NCBI GenBank assembly: GCA_905212515.1
Contig: CAJMEU010000099.1
Coordinates: 1-10,669, forward strand
Direction: 5' to 3'
From: an uncultured Oscillospiraceae bacterium
Lineage (GTDB): Bacteria; Bacillota; Clostridia; Oscillospirales; Ruminococcaceae
Length of the DNA: 10,669 nucleotides
Part shown: in pieces, positions 1 through 5,556 of the stretch
How positions within the stretch are numbered: the first letter of the stretch is position 1
Layout of the letters: every line of letters starts with the position of its first letter
Notes under the pieces: generated by a model
Seen by the model: the letters and a program-made list of their open reading frames with translations, nothing else
Databases searched by the model: none
What the model was told of the DNA's origin: nothing
Translations under genes and position numbers: made by a program

Positions 1-60
1 TCCTCGCCCGGCGCGGGCAGTTGCCCGGCTGGCGCGGCCGCGCCGCGCGCGTTTGGGAGC
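1..60. other. GC-rich palindromes at window edge, no gene seen
   Basis: Two strong palindromes lie in the first 60 bases: CGGGCA-gt-TGCCCG at 14-27 and the perfect GGCGCGGCCGCGCC at 31-44. No credible coding region covers them. They may be the tail of a terminator or an intergenic repeat belonging to a gene outside the window. No T-run follows on either strand, so this is not called a terminator. Confidence 0.35.
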
Positions 61-92
61 ATATAAAACGGGCCCGCCGCCATCGAGGCGGC
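61..92 (-). terminator. Possible terminator of the cold-shock gene
   Basis: Read on the minus strand, GCCGCC-tcgat-GGCGGC forms a 6-bp GC stem (76-92), followed by gggcccg and TTTTAT. The T-run is short and sits 7 bases from the stem, so this is a weak candidate. Its place just after the stop of the cold-shock gene supports it. Confidence 0.35.
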
Positions 93-106
93 CGGCTGTT
101 GATCCC

Positions 107-319
107 TCAGGCAACGCGGACGTTGACTGCGCGCAGCTTCCTGCTGTTTTTGGGGTCCTGCTCCGTGTCATAGGACACGTGCTGGCCCTCCTGCAGGGAT
201 TTGTGGCCCTCGCCCATGATGGCGGAGAAATGCACGAATACATCCTCGCCGCCGTTATCGTTGGAGATGAAGCCAAACCCTTTTTCGTCGTTGAACCATT
301 TTACAGTACCGTTATTCAT
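107..319 (-). CDS. Cold-shock domain protein (CspA family)
   Basis: This is a 70-residue single-domain cold-shock protein, a small cytoplasmic OB-fold protein that binds single-stranded RNA or DNA and melts RNA structure. Both nucleic-acid motifs are visible: RNP1 KGFGFI at residues 13-18 and RNP2 VFVHF at 27-31, after the typical start MNNGTVKWFN. The length is normal for the family (65-75). An upstream in-frame ATG would add 20 unrelated residues. The chosen start has a perfect AAGGAGGT eight bases before it, so the longer reading is rejected. It appears monocistronic. A promoter at 444-472 gives a leader of about 118 nt, in keeping with the long leaders of many csp mRNAs. Family assignment is very secure; which paralogue it is cannot be told, so no symbol is given. 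Confidence 0.96.
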   Translation of the reverse strand: MNNGTVKWFNDEKGFGFISNDNGGEDVFVHFSAIMGEGHKSLQEGQHVSYDTEQDPKNSRKLRAVNVRVA

Positions 320-436
320 AAACCAGTACCTCCTTAAAGTTGTTATCCAAAATCGTGCAAACAAAAAGCTACCGGCCATAAGTCAAAATGAAAATTGACT
401 TACATCCAGTAGCAATCAATTAGTACATTTAGAATA
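320..436 (-). promoter_or_regulatory. Long csp leader with hairpin
   Basis: The predicted leader between the promoter and the cold-shock start is about 118 nt. It contains a perfect 8-bp inverted repeat, TAAGTCAA-N8-TTGACTTA (379-402). In RNA this is a simple AU-rich stem-loop. Long structured leaders of csp mRNAs are known to control stability and translation at low temperature; the same role here is inference. The repeat could instead be a protein-binding site. Confidence 0.45.
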
Positions 437-443
437 CTTATAC

Positions 444-472
444 AGTATACACCTGATGGGCGGAAAAAGCAA
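444..472 (-). promoter_or_regulatory. Predicted promoter of csp
   Basis: On the minus strand the -35 is TTGCTT (467-472), the spacer is 17 bases and the -10 is TATACT (444-449). The -10 and spacing are good; the -35 matches three of six consensus bases. The expected start of transcription is near 437. Confidence 0.55.
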
Positions 473-529
473 GGCTTTTTTAAAAATAAAAAACAAACCT
501 GCGCTTACGTGTGTTGACGTAAGCGCAGG
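471..529 (-). terminator. Strong terminator after the lipoprotein gene
   Basis: A perfect 13-bp inverted repeat (498-510 and 517-529) has a 6-base loop. On the minus strand it is followed by TTTG and then TTTTTTATTTTT, a canonical intrinsic terminator about 100 bases after the lipoprotein stop. On the plus strand only a broken T-run (cctgtttt) follows. It also separates the lipoprotein unit from the csp promoter. Confidence 0.85.
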
Positions 530-631
530 CCTGTTTTGGTGCTATGACCAATCCTTCGATCGCTGCCATGAAGGCGAATCCTTTATTACGGAAGAGCCAA
601 ATAAGTTGCAGCGGCTTGCGTTTCGTATGGT

Positions 632-1465
632 TCAGCGCGTTTCCTTACCAATTTGTTGGGCTAATTTATTCCGCGGTTCCAAAATTTTTTGATCGTCTGG
701 CACACCGCCATTCCTTTCATTATAAGCTCCATTTTTCATCTGAATCTCCAAAAGGCCCACTTCTGTACTCACTAGTTTGTCCTTGGTGTTACCCTTTTCC
801 ATACGATCGGACAACCGTTCCAGCTGTTTAGCCGCCTCCTCTGCCGTGATCTCAAAATCCAGCATTTGATCCGTGACCTGTACCGCTTGGGTGGCCGCCT
901 TCATATTTGCCTCAGTAATAGTATTGTCGGCTTGATATGCCCCTGCCGGCGAAGTTTCTTTACCCTCCAGATCGCTAGCGGCCACAAAATAATCTCTAAA
1001 AGCACCATCGAGATAAGTGATAAAAACCGAACAAAGCGCGTCCTCTGCATCGAAATAGCAGGGAAGCCCCTCGGTACTGTACGTACCGCTCAGGGTCACA
1101 AAACCATCTATCTCCTCCTGCTTGTGTTCAAACTGCTTCTCCGCCTCTTCGGCCGTCATACCCGGCTGATACTTCAGGGTCTCAAAGCCCTCCGGGTCAT
1201 AAATGCTGATGATCTGAGCTACATCTTCGTCATCATACTTGACCCATATCCGGTCATCCTCATATTTCACAGAGCCCAATTCCGTTGTGACACCTTGTCC
1301 ATAGAACTTTTCTATATCCTTACGCGTTTGTTCGCCCACTTCTAAAATTACATTCTTTTCCAAATCTTTAATTTGAGTCAGCTTCGTTACTTCTTTCGGC
1401 CCACCGCAGGCGGCCAAACCGAGAGCTATCACCACTGCAAGCCCGCAGGCAAGTAACTTTTTCAT
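632..1465 (-). CDS. Predicted lipoprotein, unknown function
   Basis: This is a 277-residue protein with a clear lipoprotein signal: MKKLLAC, a hydrophobic stretch to residue 17, then LAAC with the lipidated cysteine at 20. It should be anchored on the outer face of the cytoplasmic membrane. Residues 39-90 (GEQTRKDIEKFYGQG, an aromatic/acidic strand, then IWVKYDDEDVAQIISI) resemble the alpha-beta module of small lipoproteins in which a helix with a G-x-T/S-x-x-x-(V/I)-E pattern is followed by strands. That comparison is from pattern only. Residues 103-118 and 205-225 are charged helices. The start has AAGGAG nine bases upstream. A lone TATAGT (1523-1528, minus) could be its -10, but no good -35 is seen. 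It lies downstream of the tRNA-Asn terminator and is less GC-rich than the VWA gene. Function is not recognised. Confidence 0.85.
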   Translation of the reverse strand: MKKLLACGLAVVIALGLAACGGPKEVTKLTQIKDLEKNVILEVGEQTRKDIEKFYGQGVTTELGSVKYEDDRIWVKYDDEDVAQIISIYDPEGFETLKYQPGMTAEEAEKQFEHKQEEIDGFVTLSGTYSTEGLPCYFDAEDALCSVFITYLDGAFRDYFVAASDLEGKETSPAGAYQADNTITEANMKAATQAVQVTDQMLDFEITAEEAAKQLERLSDRMEKGNTKDKLVSTEVGLLEIQMKNGAYNERNGGVPDDQKILEPRNKLAQQIGKETR

Positions 1466-1527
1466 CTTTCACGTCTCCTTTTTTGAATCACCGCGGCTGA
1501 AAATGCCCTATTTTCGGCTTTCACTAT

Positions 1528-1560
1528 AAAAAATGCACCGGCAATTGCCGGTGCATTTTT
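1528..1560 (-). terminator. Terminator of tRNA-Asn (near-perfect palindrome)
   Basis: A-runs at 1528-1533 and a T-run at 1556-1560 flank the perfect palindrome at 1534-1555 (TGCACCGGCAA and its complement, no loop bases spare). Read on the minus strand it begins right at the tRNA CCA end and finishes with TTTTTT. It can act in both directions. Confidence 0.85.
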
Positions 1561-1635
1561 GGCTCCCCCTGTTGGGCTCGAACCAACGACCCTGCGGTTA
1601 ACAGCCGCATGCTCTACCAACTGAGCTAAGGAGGA
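1560..1635 (-). tRNA. tRNA-Asn (GTT)
   Basis: The minus strand reads a complete 76-nt cloverleaf. The acceptor arm is TCCTCCT with AGGGGGA (one G-U), followed by discriminator G and an encoded CCA. The D arm is GCTCAGTTGGTAGAGC. The anticodon arm is TGCGG-CTGTTAA-CCGCA with anticodon GTT, and the T arm contains GTTCGAGCC. It is a single-gene unit with its own promoter at 1667-1695 and a terminator directly abutting its 3' end. Confidence 0.97.
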
Positions 1636-1666
1636 ATATAGAGATATCGCCTAAGCGACGTTAATT

Positions 1667-1695
1667 ATTATACCCATTTGTATGGGAAAAGTCAA
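1667..1695 (-). promoter_or_regulatory. Promoter of tRNA-Asn
   Basis: On the minus strand: TTGACT (1690-1695), a 17-base spacer, and a perfect TATAAT (1667-1672). This is a near-consensus housekeeping promoter about 30 bases upstream of the mature tRNA. Confidence 0.88.
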
Positions 1696-1726
1696 GATGC
1701 TTTTATAAAAAAACAAAAAATTTTCC

Positions 1727-1808
1727 GTGTGCGGCCGAGGGCGGAAAAACCCGCAAAAAGGGCGAAAATCCGCCTTTCGTGGCGCACGCAGGCTTTGGCA
1801 TTTTTTTT
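1727..1808 (+). other. Structured, T-rich leader upstream of the VWA gene
   Basis: Nested complementary arms are present: GTGTGCG (1727-1733) with CGCACGC (1783-1789), one G-U pair, and inside them GGCGGA (1740-1745) with TCCGCC (1769-1774). Ten bases later a run of eight T begins. A-rich sequence at 1708-1720 would give T-runs on the minus strand. It could be a leader hairpin, a loose attenuator or a terminator. The stem is interrupted, so the call is tentative. A weak plus-strand promoter (TTGTAT, 18, TTTATA at 1678-1707) overlaps the tRNA-Asn promoter. Confidence 0.3.
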
Positions 1809-1896
1809 GCTTTTTCCGTGTTTTAATCAAAGGACAGAAAGAAGGACATGCCCCCCGCCCAAACGAGGGACAAGCTCCGCGAAAAGAGGAAGGGAC

Positions 1897-3378
1897 ATGA
1901 AAGGCAAGTGGCTTGTATGCGCCTGTGCCGTGCTGTGCGCCGGCCTGTGCGCCGCGCCCGCGGCCGGCGCCGCCGAGGTGGACAGCCCGCCGCCGGCGCT
2001 GGAAAACAACATGGCGCTGCACAAAACGGCCCAAGCCGAGGCGGACGGCGCGCTGACGGTGACGCTGACGGTGGAGGGCGGCGGCAGCCTGCGGCAGGCG
2101 GCCGGAAACGTATTTTTGGTGGTGGACGGCACGCCCACGGCCGCTGAAGCCATGGCTGTGAAAAGCTTTATAGGCACGCTGCTGGGCGAGGCCGACCACC
2201 TGTCCGTGGGCCTGGTGCGCACCGACGGCGGCGCCACGGTGCCCCTGGCCAAGCTGCGGGGCACAGGCACCGAAGCGGTGGACAAGCTGCGGCGCGGCCT
2301 GGACGCCGGACCGGGCAGCGCCCTTTCCTTAGAGGAATGCCTGCGCCTTGCTTCCCGGCAGCTGGCCGGCGCCCAGGCGGGGCCGCGCCACATCGTGCTT
2401 ATCAGCACCGGGGCCGCCCCGGATGCGGGCGAGGACGCCGCAGTACTGGCCCGCAGCCTGTGTGAGGGCGGCACCGTGACCAGCGTGATGGCCGTGGGCG
2501 TGGGCGCGCAGCCCGCCCGGGCCTGCGCCTGCCGCAGCGGCGCTTACTGGGTGCCGCCCGGCACGGGCGCCATGGCGCCCGTGGCCATGGCCCTGTGCCA
2601 GCAGGCCCAGAACGCCGTGGTGACGGACGCCTTCGCCCCGGGCGTGAGCTATGTGGACGGCTCCGTGCGCATGGAGGGCGGCGTTTCGGCCGCGGTGGAT
2701 GGGGATCGCCTGACCTGGGCCCTGGGCGTCTATGTGCCCGCGGGCACACCATTGCGCTTGTGCTACCAGGTGCGGGCCTCGGCCGTCCCACAGCAGCCTG
2801 TGCAGGAGGCCGCCCCTGGGGAGGAAGCGCCCGGGCTGCTGACAGTCCCCGGCGGGGAACCGGCTGAGCCGCCGGCCGCGGGCAGCAACGACGGCGCCCC
2901 CGGGCAGCCCTTAGGCCTGGAGACGCGCCTCACCTGGCAGGATCTTTCCTCCGACGGCACCCGCGTGGCGCGCACGCTGCTGTGCCGGCAGCCCGTCGTC
3001 CACTTTGCCGGTGTGCCTCAGGTGCCGGCCGCCGAGTCCGGCGCGCTGGAACCGGCGGAGCTTCCTTCCCCGGAACCCCCGTCCCCGGCAGAGGAGTCCG
3101 CCGGGACGCTGGACGACCTGCACGCCGCGTCCCTGGCCGTCTTTGCCTCCGTCAGCCCGCCCAGTACCGCCCCGGCACACGCCCCCGCCGGGGTGGTGCT
3201 GCGGGCGGCGGCGGGGCCTGCCTTTCTCTCCGGCGCCGGCGCGCTGTGGCCGCCCCGGCGGACGGAAGCGCCGTCCCGGCGCCGCTGGCTGCCCCTGTGC
3301 AACGCGGCCGTAGGGCTTTTGTGCGGCGGCAGCAGCCTGTGGCTGCAGGGCCGCGCGGCCCGCGGCGCCCCGCGCTGA
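1897..3378 (+). CDS. Secreted VWA-like protein with degenerate metal site
   Basis: This is a 493-residue predicted exported protein. Residues 1-26 are a signal peptide ending AGA-AE. Residues 70-235 follow the strand order of a von Willebrand A domain: NVFLVVDGTPT (71-81) at the metal-site position, HIVLISTG (165-172) where TDG is usual, and VMAVGVGA (197-204). The first motif keeps a D-x-T-x-T form but the later Asp is missing, so metal binding is doubtful. Residues 238-293 (VTDAFAPGVSYVDGSV through LTWALG to LRLCYQVRA) resemble the beta domain that follows VWA in surface adhesins. A Pro/Glu-rich linker (298-402) follows, then a hydrophobic C-terminal stretch (465-484) after RRR that may be a weak membrane anchor. 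There is no LPxTG motif. The start follows AGAGGAAGGG; longer in-frame readings begin in the AT-rich leader. Third positions are almost all G or C. Confidence 0.8.
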   Translation: MKGKWLVCACAVLCAGLCAAPAAGAAEVDSPPPALENNMALHKTAQAEADGALTVTLTVEGGGSLRQAAGNVFLVVDGTPTAAEAMAVKSFIGTLLGEADHLSVGLVRTDGGATVPLAKLRGTGTEAVDKLRRGLDAGPGSALSLEECLRLASRQLAGAQAGPRHIVLISTGAAPDAGEDAAVLARSLCEGGTVTSVMAVGVGAQPARACACRSGAYWVPPGTGAMAPVAMALCQQAQNAVVTDAFAPGVSYVDGSVRMEGGVSAAVDGDRLTWALGVYVPAGTPLRLCYQVRASAVPQQPVQEAAPGEEAPGLLTVPGGEPAEPPAAGSNDGAPGQPLGLETRLTWQDLSSDGTRVARTLLCRQPVVHFAGVPQVPAAESGALEPAELPSPEPPSPAEESAGTLDDLHAASLAVFASVSPPSTAPAHAPAGVVLRAAAGPAFLSGAGALWPPRRTEAPSRRRWLPLCNAAVGLLCGGSSLWLQGRAARGAPR

Positions 3379-3415
3379 CGCTTCCCTTCTCCCATTGCTT
3401 CCTTTCTCCCCTGCG

Positions 3416-3460
3416 AAAAGCCCGGCGCCTTTAAGAAAGGCGCCGGGCTTTTCCTTTTTT
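3416..3460 (+). terminator. Terminator between convergent genes
   Basis: Perfect 17-bp arms (3416-3432 and 3436-3452) with a 3-base loop are followed on the plus strand by TTTTCCTTTTTT. It serves the VWA gene. On the minus strand the hairpin ends in TTTT and can also stop the small membrane-protein transcript, which converges on it. Confidence 0.9.
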
Positions 3461-3475
3461 GACACTTTGTCCCCT

Positions 3476-3781
3476 CTAGCGCGCGAACAGTTTGGCCAGG
3501 GGCGCCACCACGGACTGCAGGTCCTGGATGGCCTGGTTCAGGCTTTCCATATCCAGGCTGTCCAGCGTCTGGGAAACTTGGGTAAACCCTTCCTGCACCG
3601 ACTGCGTAAGCTGCGCCCAATCCACGTCGCCCAGTTTCTGCACCGCCTCCAGCGCCGCCGAAGCCCGGGGCACCAGCGCCAAAGCGCTGACCAGCACGAT
3701 CACCAGAATGGCCACGCAGGCTGCCGCGCAGATACGCAGGCACAGCAGCTGCTGTTTGCGCACTTTTTGTTCCTCGTTCAT
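3476..3781 (-). CDS. Small single-pass membrane protein, unknown function
   Basis: This is a 101-residue protein with a short charged N-terminus (MNEEQKVRKQ), one membrane segment at about residues 13-37, and an extracytoplasmic tail of amphipathic helices. The tail has a loose repeat of the form (V/L)-x-x-L-x-x-(V/L)-D (LGDVDWAQL, LDSLDMESL, IQDLQSVVAPL). The positive residues lie before the membrane segment, which suggests the tail is outside. The start is preceded by AGGAGGG four bases away; an ATG 17 codons upstream has no ribosome site and would fall at the predicted promoter. It has its own promoter at 3803-3831. Small proteins of this shape occur in Firmicutes, but no family is recognised and no function is proposed. 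It could scaffold or oligomerise through the helical tail. Confidence 0.78.
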   Translation of the reverse strand: MNEEQKVRKQQLLCLRICAAACVAILVIVLVSALALVPRASAALEAVQKLGDVDWAQLTQSVQEGFTQVSQTLDSLDMESLNQAIQDLQSVVAPLAKLFAR

Positions 3782-3802
3782 CTCGCCGCCCTCCTTTTTT
3801 CT

Positions 3803-3831
3803 ATTATACCGCGGCGGCGGGCGAAACTCCA
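3803..3831 (-). promoter_or_regulatory. Predicted promoter of the small membrane protein
   Basis: On the minus strand a perfect TATAAT (3803-3808) lies 17 bases from TGGAGT (3826-3831). The -35 is weak and the spacer is GC-rich. The -10 sits close to the ribosome site, giving a leader of only about 15 nt. Confidence 0.5.
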
Positions 3832-3863
3832 TTCTTTTGCGCGCGCGGTGCGAATTTCACCGC

Positions 3864-4910
3864 TTATTCGCCCGTCAGGGCACGGATGCGCCGCTGCACG
3901 GCCGCCAGGCGCGGTTCATCCCGCACAAAGGCAAGGTCTTCGTCCGTCATCAGGCCCTCGCCCAATTTGCGCAGGATGGGGCGCGTGCCCTCTTTCGGCG
4001 CGTGATCCATGTGGCTGTACAGCGGCGAATGGCGGCCGGCGGCGATGTCCTCCAAACCGTCGGCCATCTTTTCCAAAAGGTCCAGCGTGCGCGTCTCGTT
4101 CCGGTGGGCCATGGCCGCGGGCAGGCCCAGGGCGCCCAGGGGGTAGTCGCCCACCTCGAACAGCTCCAACAATTGCTGCAGCATCTGTTCCAGGCGCGCC
4201 GCCTTCTCCGTCTCGCCGTTTTCCCGGCTGAGGGCTTCCAGGATCTGCACCGACGAGGCCAGCTGGTGCACGCCGTGGAACACCCGCTGTTCGTACACCT
4301 GGCAGGCCTTTTCCGGCGGGCCGGCCCGACGGCACAGCATGGCTTCCAGGCTGTCCCGGTCCGGCCCGGGGCCAGGAAGTTTCTCCAGCTGGGCCCGGGC
4401 GTCGTCATAGCGGCCCTCGTTCAAGGCCCGGCAAAACAGCATCATCGTGGCCTGCTGGGCCAAAAAGGCGTTGGGGCTGTTTTGCAGGCGCGTGTACAGC
4501 GCCCCGATCTCCTCCCCATAGGCCGGGCCCTTTACCTCGTTTATCTGACGCAGGCCGTCCAGCTGCGTGGCCGCCGCCAGGGCCAGCTCCTCGCAGTTTG
4601 GATACTGCTGCAGCTGGGCCATGGCGTAATCGCGGGCATCCTGATAGCCCGTTTGTTCACTGCGGGCGACGATCTCTTCCAATATTGCTTTGATCTCCTC
4701 CCGCGTCAGGCCCTCGCGGTAGCACAGCAGGGTGTCTGTGCTGATACCCAGCAGCCGCGCGATGGGCGCCAGCAGCAGGATGTCCGGGCAGGAGTTGCCG
4801 TTTTCCCATTTATTCACCGCCGGGGCCGTCACGCCCAGGCGCGCGGCCATCTCTTCCTGGGTCATGCCCTGCTCCTTGCGGTATTTGCGGATCACTTGTC
4901 CCAATTCCAT
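3864..4910 (-). CDS. XRE-family transcriptional regulator with helical C-terminal region
   Basis: This is a 348-residue regulator. Residues 1-60 form a Cro/C1-type helix-turn-helix: LGQVIRKYRKEQGMTQEEMA, then the recognition helix region GVTAPAVNKWENG (27-39), then PDILLLAPIARLLGISTDTLL. The remaining 280 residues are nearly all helical with tetratricopeptide-like spacing (for example YQDARDYAMAQLQQYPNCEELALAAA) and contain several Cys. A role in sensing a ligand or partner through this domain is inferred. Two ATG codons lie two codons apart. The downstream one (4910) has the AGGAGG 7 bases away; the upstream one (4916) has it 1 base away, so 4910 is preferred. A promoter at 4959-4987 and an inverted repeat at 5019-5033 lie upstream. 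The target is unknown and may be its own gene or the neighbouring small membrane protein. Confidence 0.92.
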   Translation of the reverse strand: MELGQVIRKYRKEQGMTQEEMAARLGVTAPAVNKWENGNSCPDILLLAPIARLLGISTDTLLCYREGLTREEIKAILEEIVARSEQTGYQDARDYAMAQLQQYPNCEELALAAATQLDGLRQINEVKGPAYGEEIGALYTRLQNSPNAFLAQQATMMLFCRALNEGRYDDARAQLEKLPGPGPDRDSLEAMLCRRAGPPEKACQVYEQRVFHGVHQLASSVQILEALSRENGETEKAARLEQMLQQLLELFEVGDYPLGALGLPAAMAHRNETRTLDLLEKMADGLEDIAAGRHSPLYSHMDHAPKEGTRPILRKLGEGLMTDEDLAFVRDEPRLAAVQRRIRALTGE

Positions 4911-4958
4911 ATTCATTGCCTCCTATGGTTCCTTGCGCGCCGGCCGTTCGCTGCTTTC

Positions 4959-4987
4959 AGCATACCAGCATTTGGCCCGGAGCGCAA
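4959..4987 (-). promoter_or_regulatory. Predicted promoter of the XRE regulator
   Basis: On the minus strand: TTGCGC (4982-4987), a 17-base spacer, and TATGCT (4959-4964). TGG before the -10 forms an extended -10, which compensates for the weak -35. Confidence 0.5.
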
Positions 4988-5018
4988 TTGAACAGGCATC
5001 AACCTGGAGGCAATTTTT

Positions 5019-5033
5019 TTAACCACCGGTTAA
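5019..5033. promoter_or_regulatory. Possible operator between XRE and tRNA-fMet
   Basis: TTAACC-ACC-GGTTAA is a perfect 6-bp inverted repeat with a 3-base centre, about 32 bases upstream of the XRE -35 and 57 upstream of the tRNA-fMet -35. Its size and form suit a dimeric Cro-type regulator. Autoregulation by the XRE protein is inference, and the position is rather far upstream for repression. Confidence 0.35.
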
Positions 5034-5089
5034 TTTTCACCGCCTGTTGGCGCCATTGTTTGGAAATGTTCCCCTCGACAAAAAAACTA

Positions 5090-5117
5090 TTGACATTCCC
5101 CCGTGTTGTGCTATAAT
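5090..5117 (+). promoter_or_regulatory. Promoter of tRNA-fMet
   Basis: Perfect TTGACA (5090-5095), a 16-base spacer, and perfect TATAAT (5112-5117). It lies about 52 bases upstream of the mature tRNA, leaving room for a processed 5' leader. Confidence 0.88.
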
Positions 5118-5169
5118 AATTAAGCACCCTTCGAAAAGGGCGCTTCCAAGCGGCTGTGGCCGCAGATAT

Positions 5170-5246
<77 letters not shown>

Positions 5247-5248
5247 CC

Positions 5249-5281
5249 AACCCGGGAAACGGCTTGTTTCCTGGGTTTTTT
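5249..5281 (+). terminator. Terminator of tRNA-fMet
   Basis: AACCCGGGAAAC (5249-5260) pairs with GTTTCCTGGGTT (5265-5276), with one G-U pair and a 5-base loop. A run of seven T follows (5275-5281). It starts three bases after the CCA end. Confidence 0.88.
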
Positions 5282-5420
5282 CATTTTTAGGCTCGTCGGG
5301 GAAACGCCGTCTTCATGTCAAAAGGGCGCGCATACAATTCATGTGCGATGCTCCATTCCTATTGGGTATTCCCTTTTTTCCGCAGGCTATTTTTTCGGCC
5401 GTGTGGCCGTCGGCGCAGCG

Positions 5421-5476
5421 GGCCGGCTGCGAAGGCCCTAGGCAGTCGGCCGCCAGGGGCCGCTTTCGCCCCTGGC
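5421..5476. other. Two tandem hairpins in a gene-free gap (5282-5493)
   Basis: Hairpin one pairs GGCCGGCTGC (5421-5430) with GCAGTCGGCC (5442-5451), with one G-U pair. Hairpin two pairs GCCAGGGGC (5452-5460) with GCCCCTGGC (5468-5476), perfect. They are directly adjacent, and 18 bases further on the plus strand comes a terminator. No convincing protein gene lies in 5282-5493. A plus-strand structured small RNA, or an intergenic repeat element, would both fit. No good plus-strand promoter is seen. Confidence 0.4.
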
Positions 5477-5493
5477 ATTGGCCTTTGTCCGGC

Positions 5494-5524
5494 AAAAAAA
5501 GAGAGGCTGTCGCCTCTCTTTTTT
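5494..5524 (-). terminator. Terminator of the redox operon, usable both ways
   Basis: A run of seven A, GAGAGG, loop ctgtcg, CCTCTC and a run of six T form a stem with T-runs on both strands. On the minus strand it lies 33 bases after the nitroreductase stop. On the plus strand it would end anything transcribed through 5282-5493. Confidence 0.85.
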
Positions 5525-5556
5525 GGTTGTTCCCAGGGGCTGCTGCACGGCTTTCT

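Noticed and set aside
535..631. Possible protein fragment downstream of the lipoprotein (minus strand, reading LFRNKGFAFMAAIEGLVIAP)
   Set aside because: It has no start or ribosome site and runs into the terminator hairpin. It is more likely an untranslated tail, although similar translated tails may exist in other genomes.
1560..1640. tRNA-Asn as an integration site for a mobile element
   Set aside because: No integrase gene and no repeat of the tRNA 3' end is found elsewhere in the window.
1848..2147. Plus-strand open frame overlapping the start of the VWA gene
   Set aside because: Its product is an Arg/Gly-rich shadow of GC-rich coding in another frame. The signal peptide and VWA strands are in the chosen frame.
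3492..4991. Long plus-strand open frame (499 codons) across the small membrane protein and XRE genes
   Set aside because: It is antisense to two well-supported genes with their own promoters and ribosome sites. It has no ribosome site and no domain, and GC-rich sequence makes long antisense frames common.
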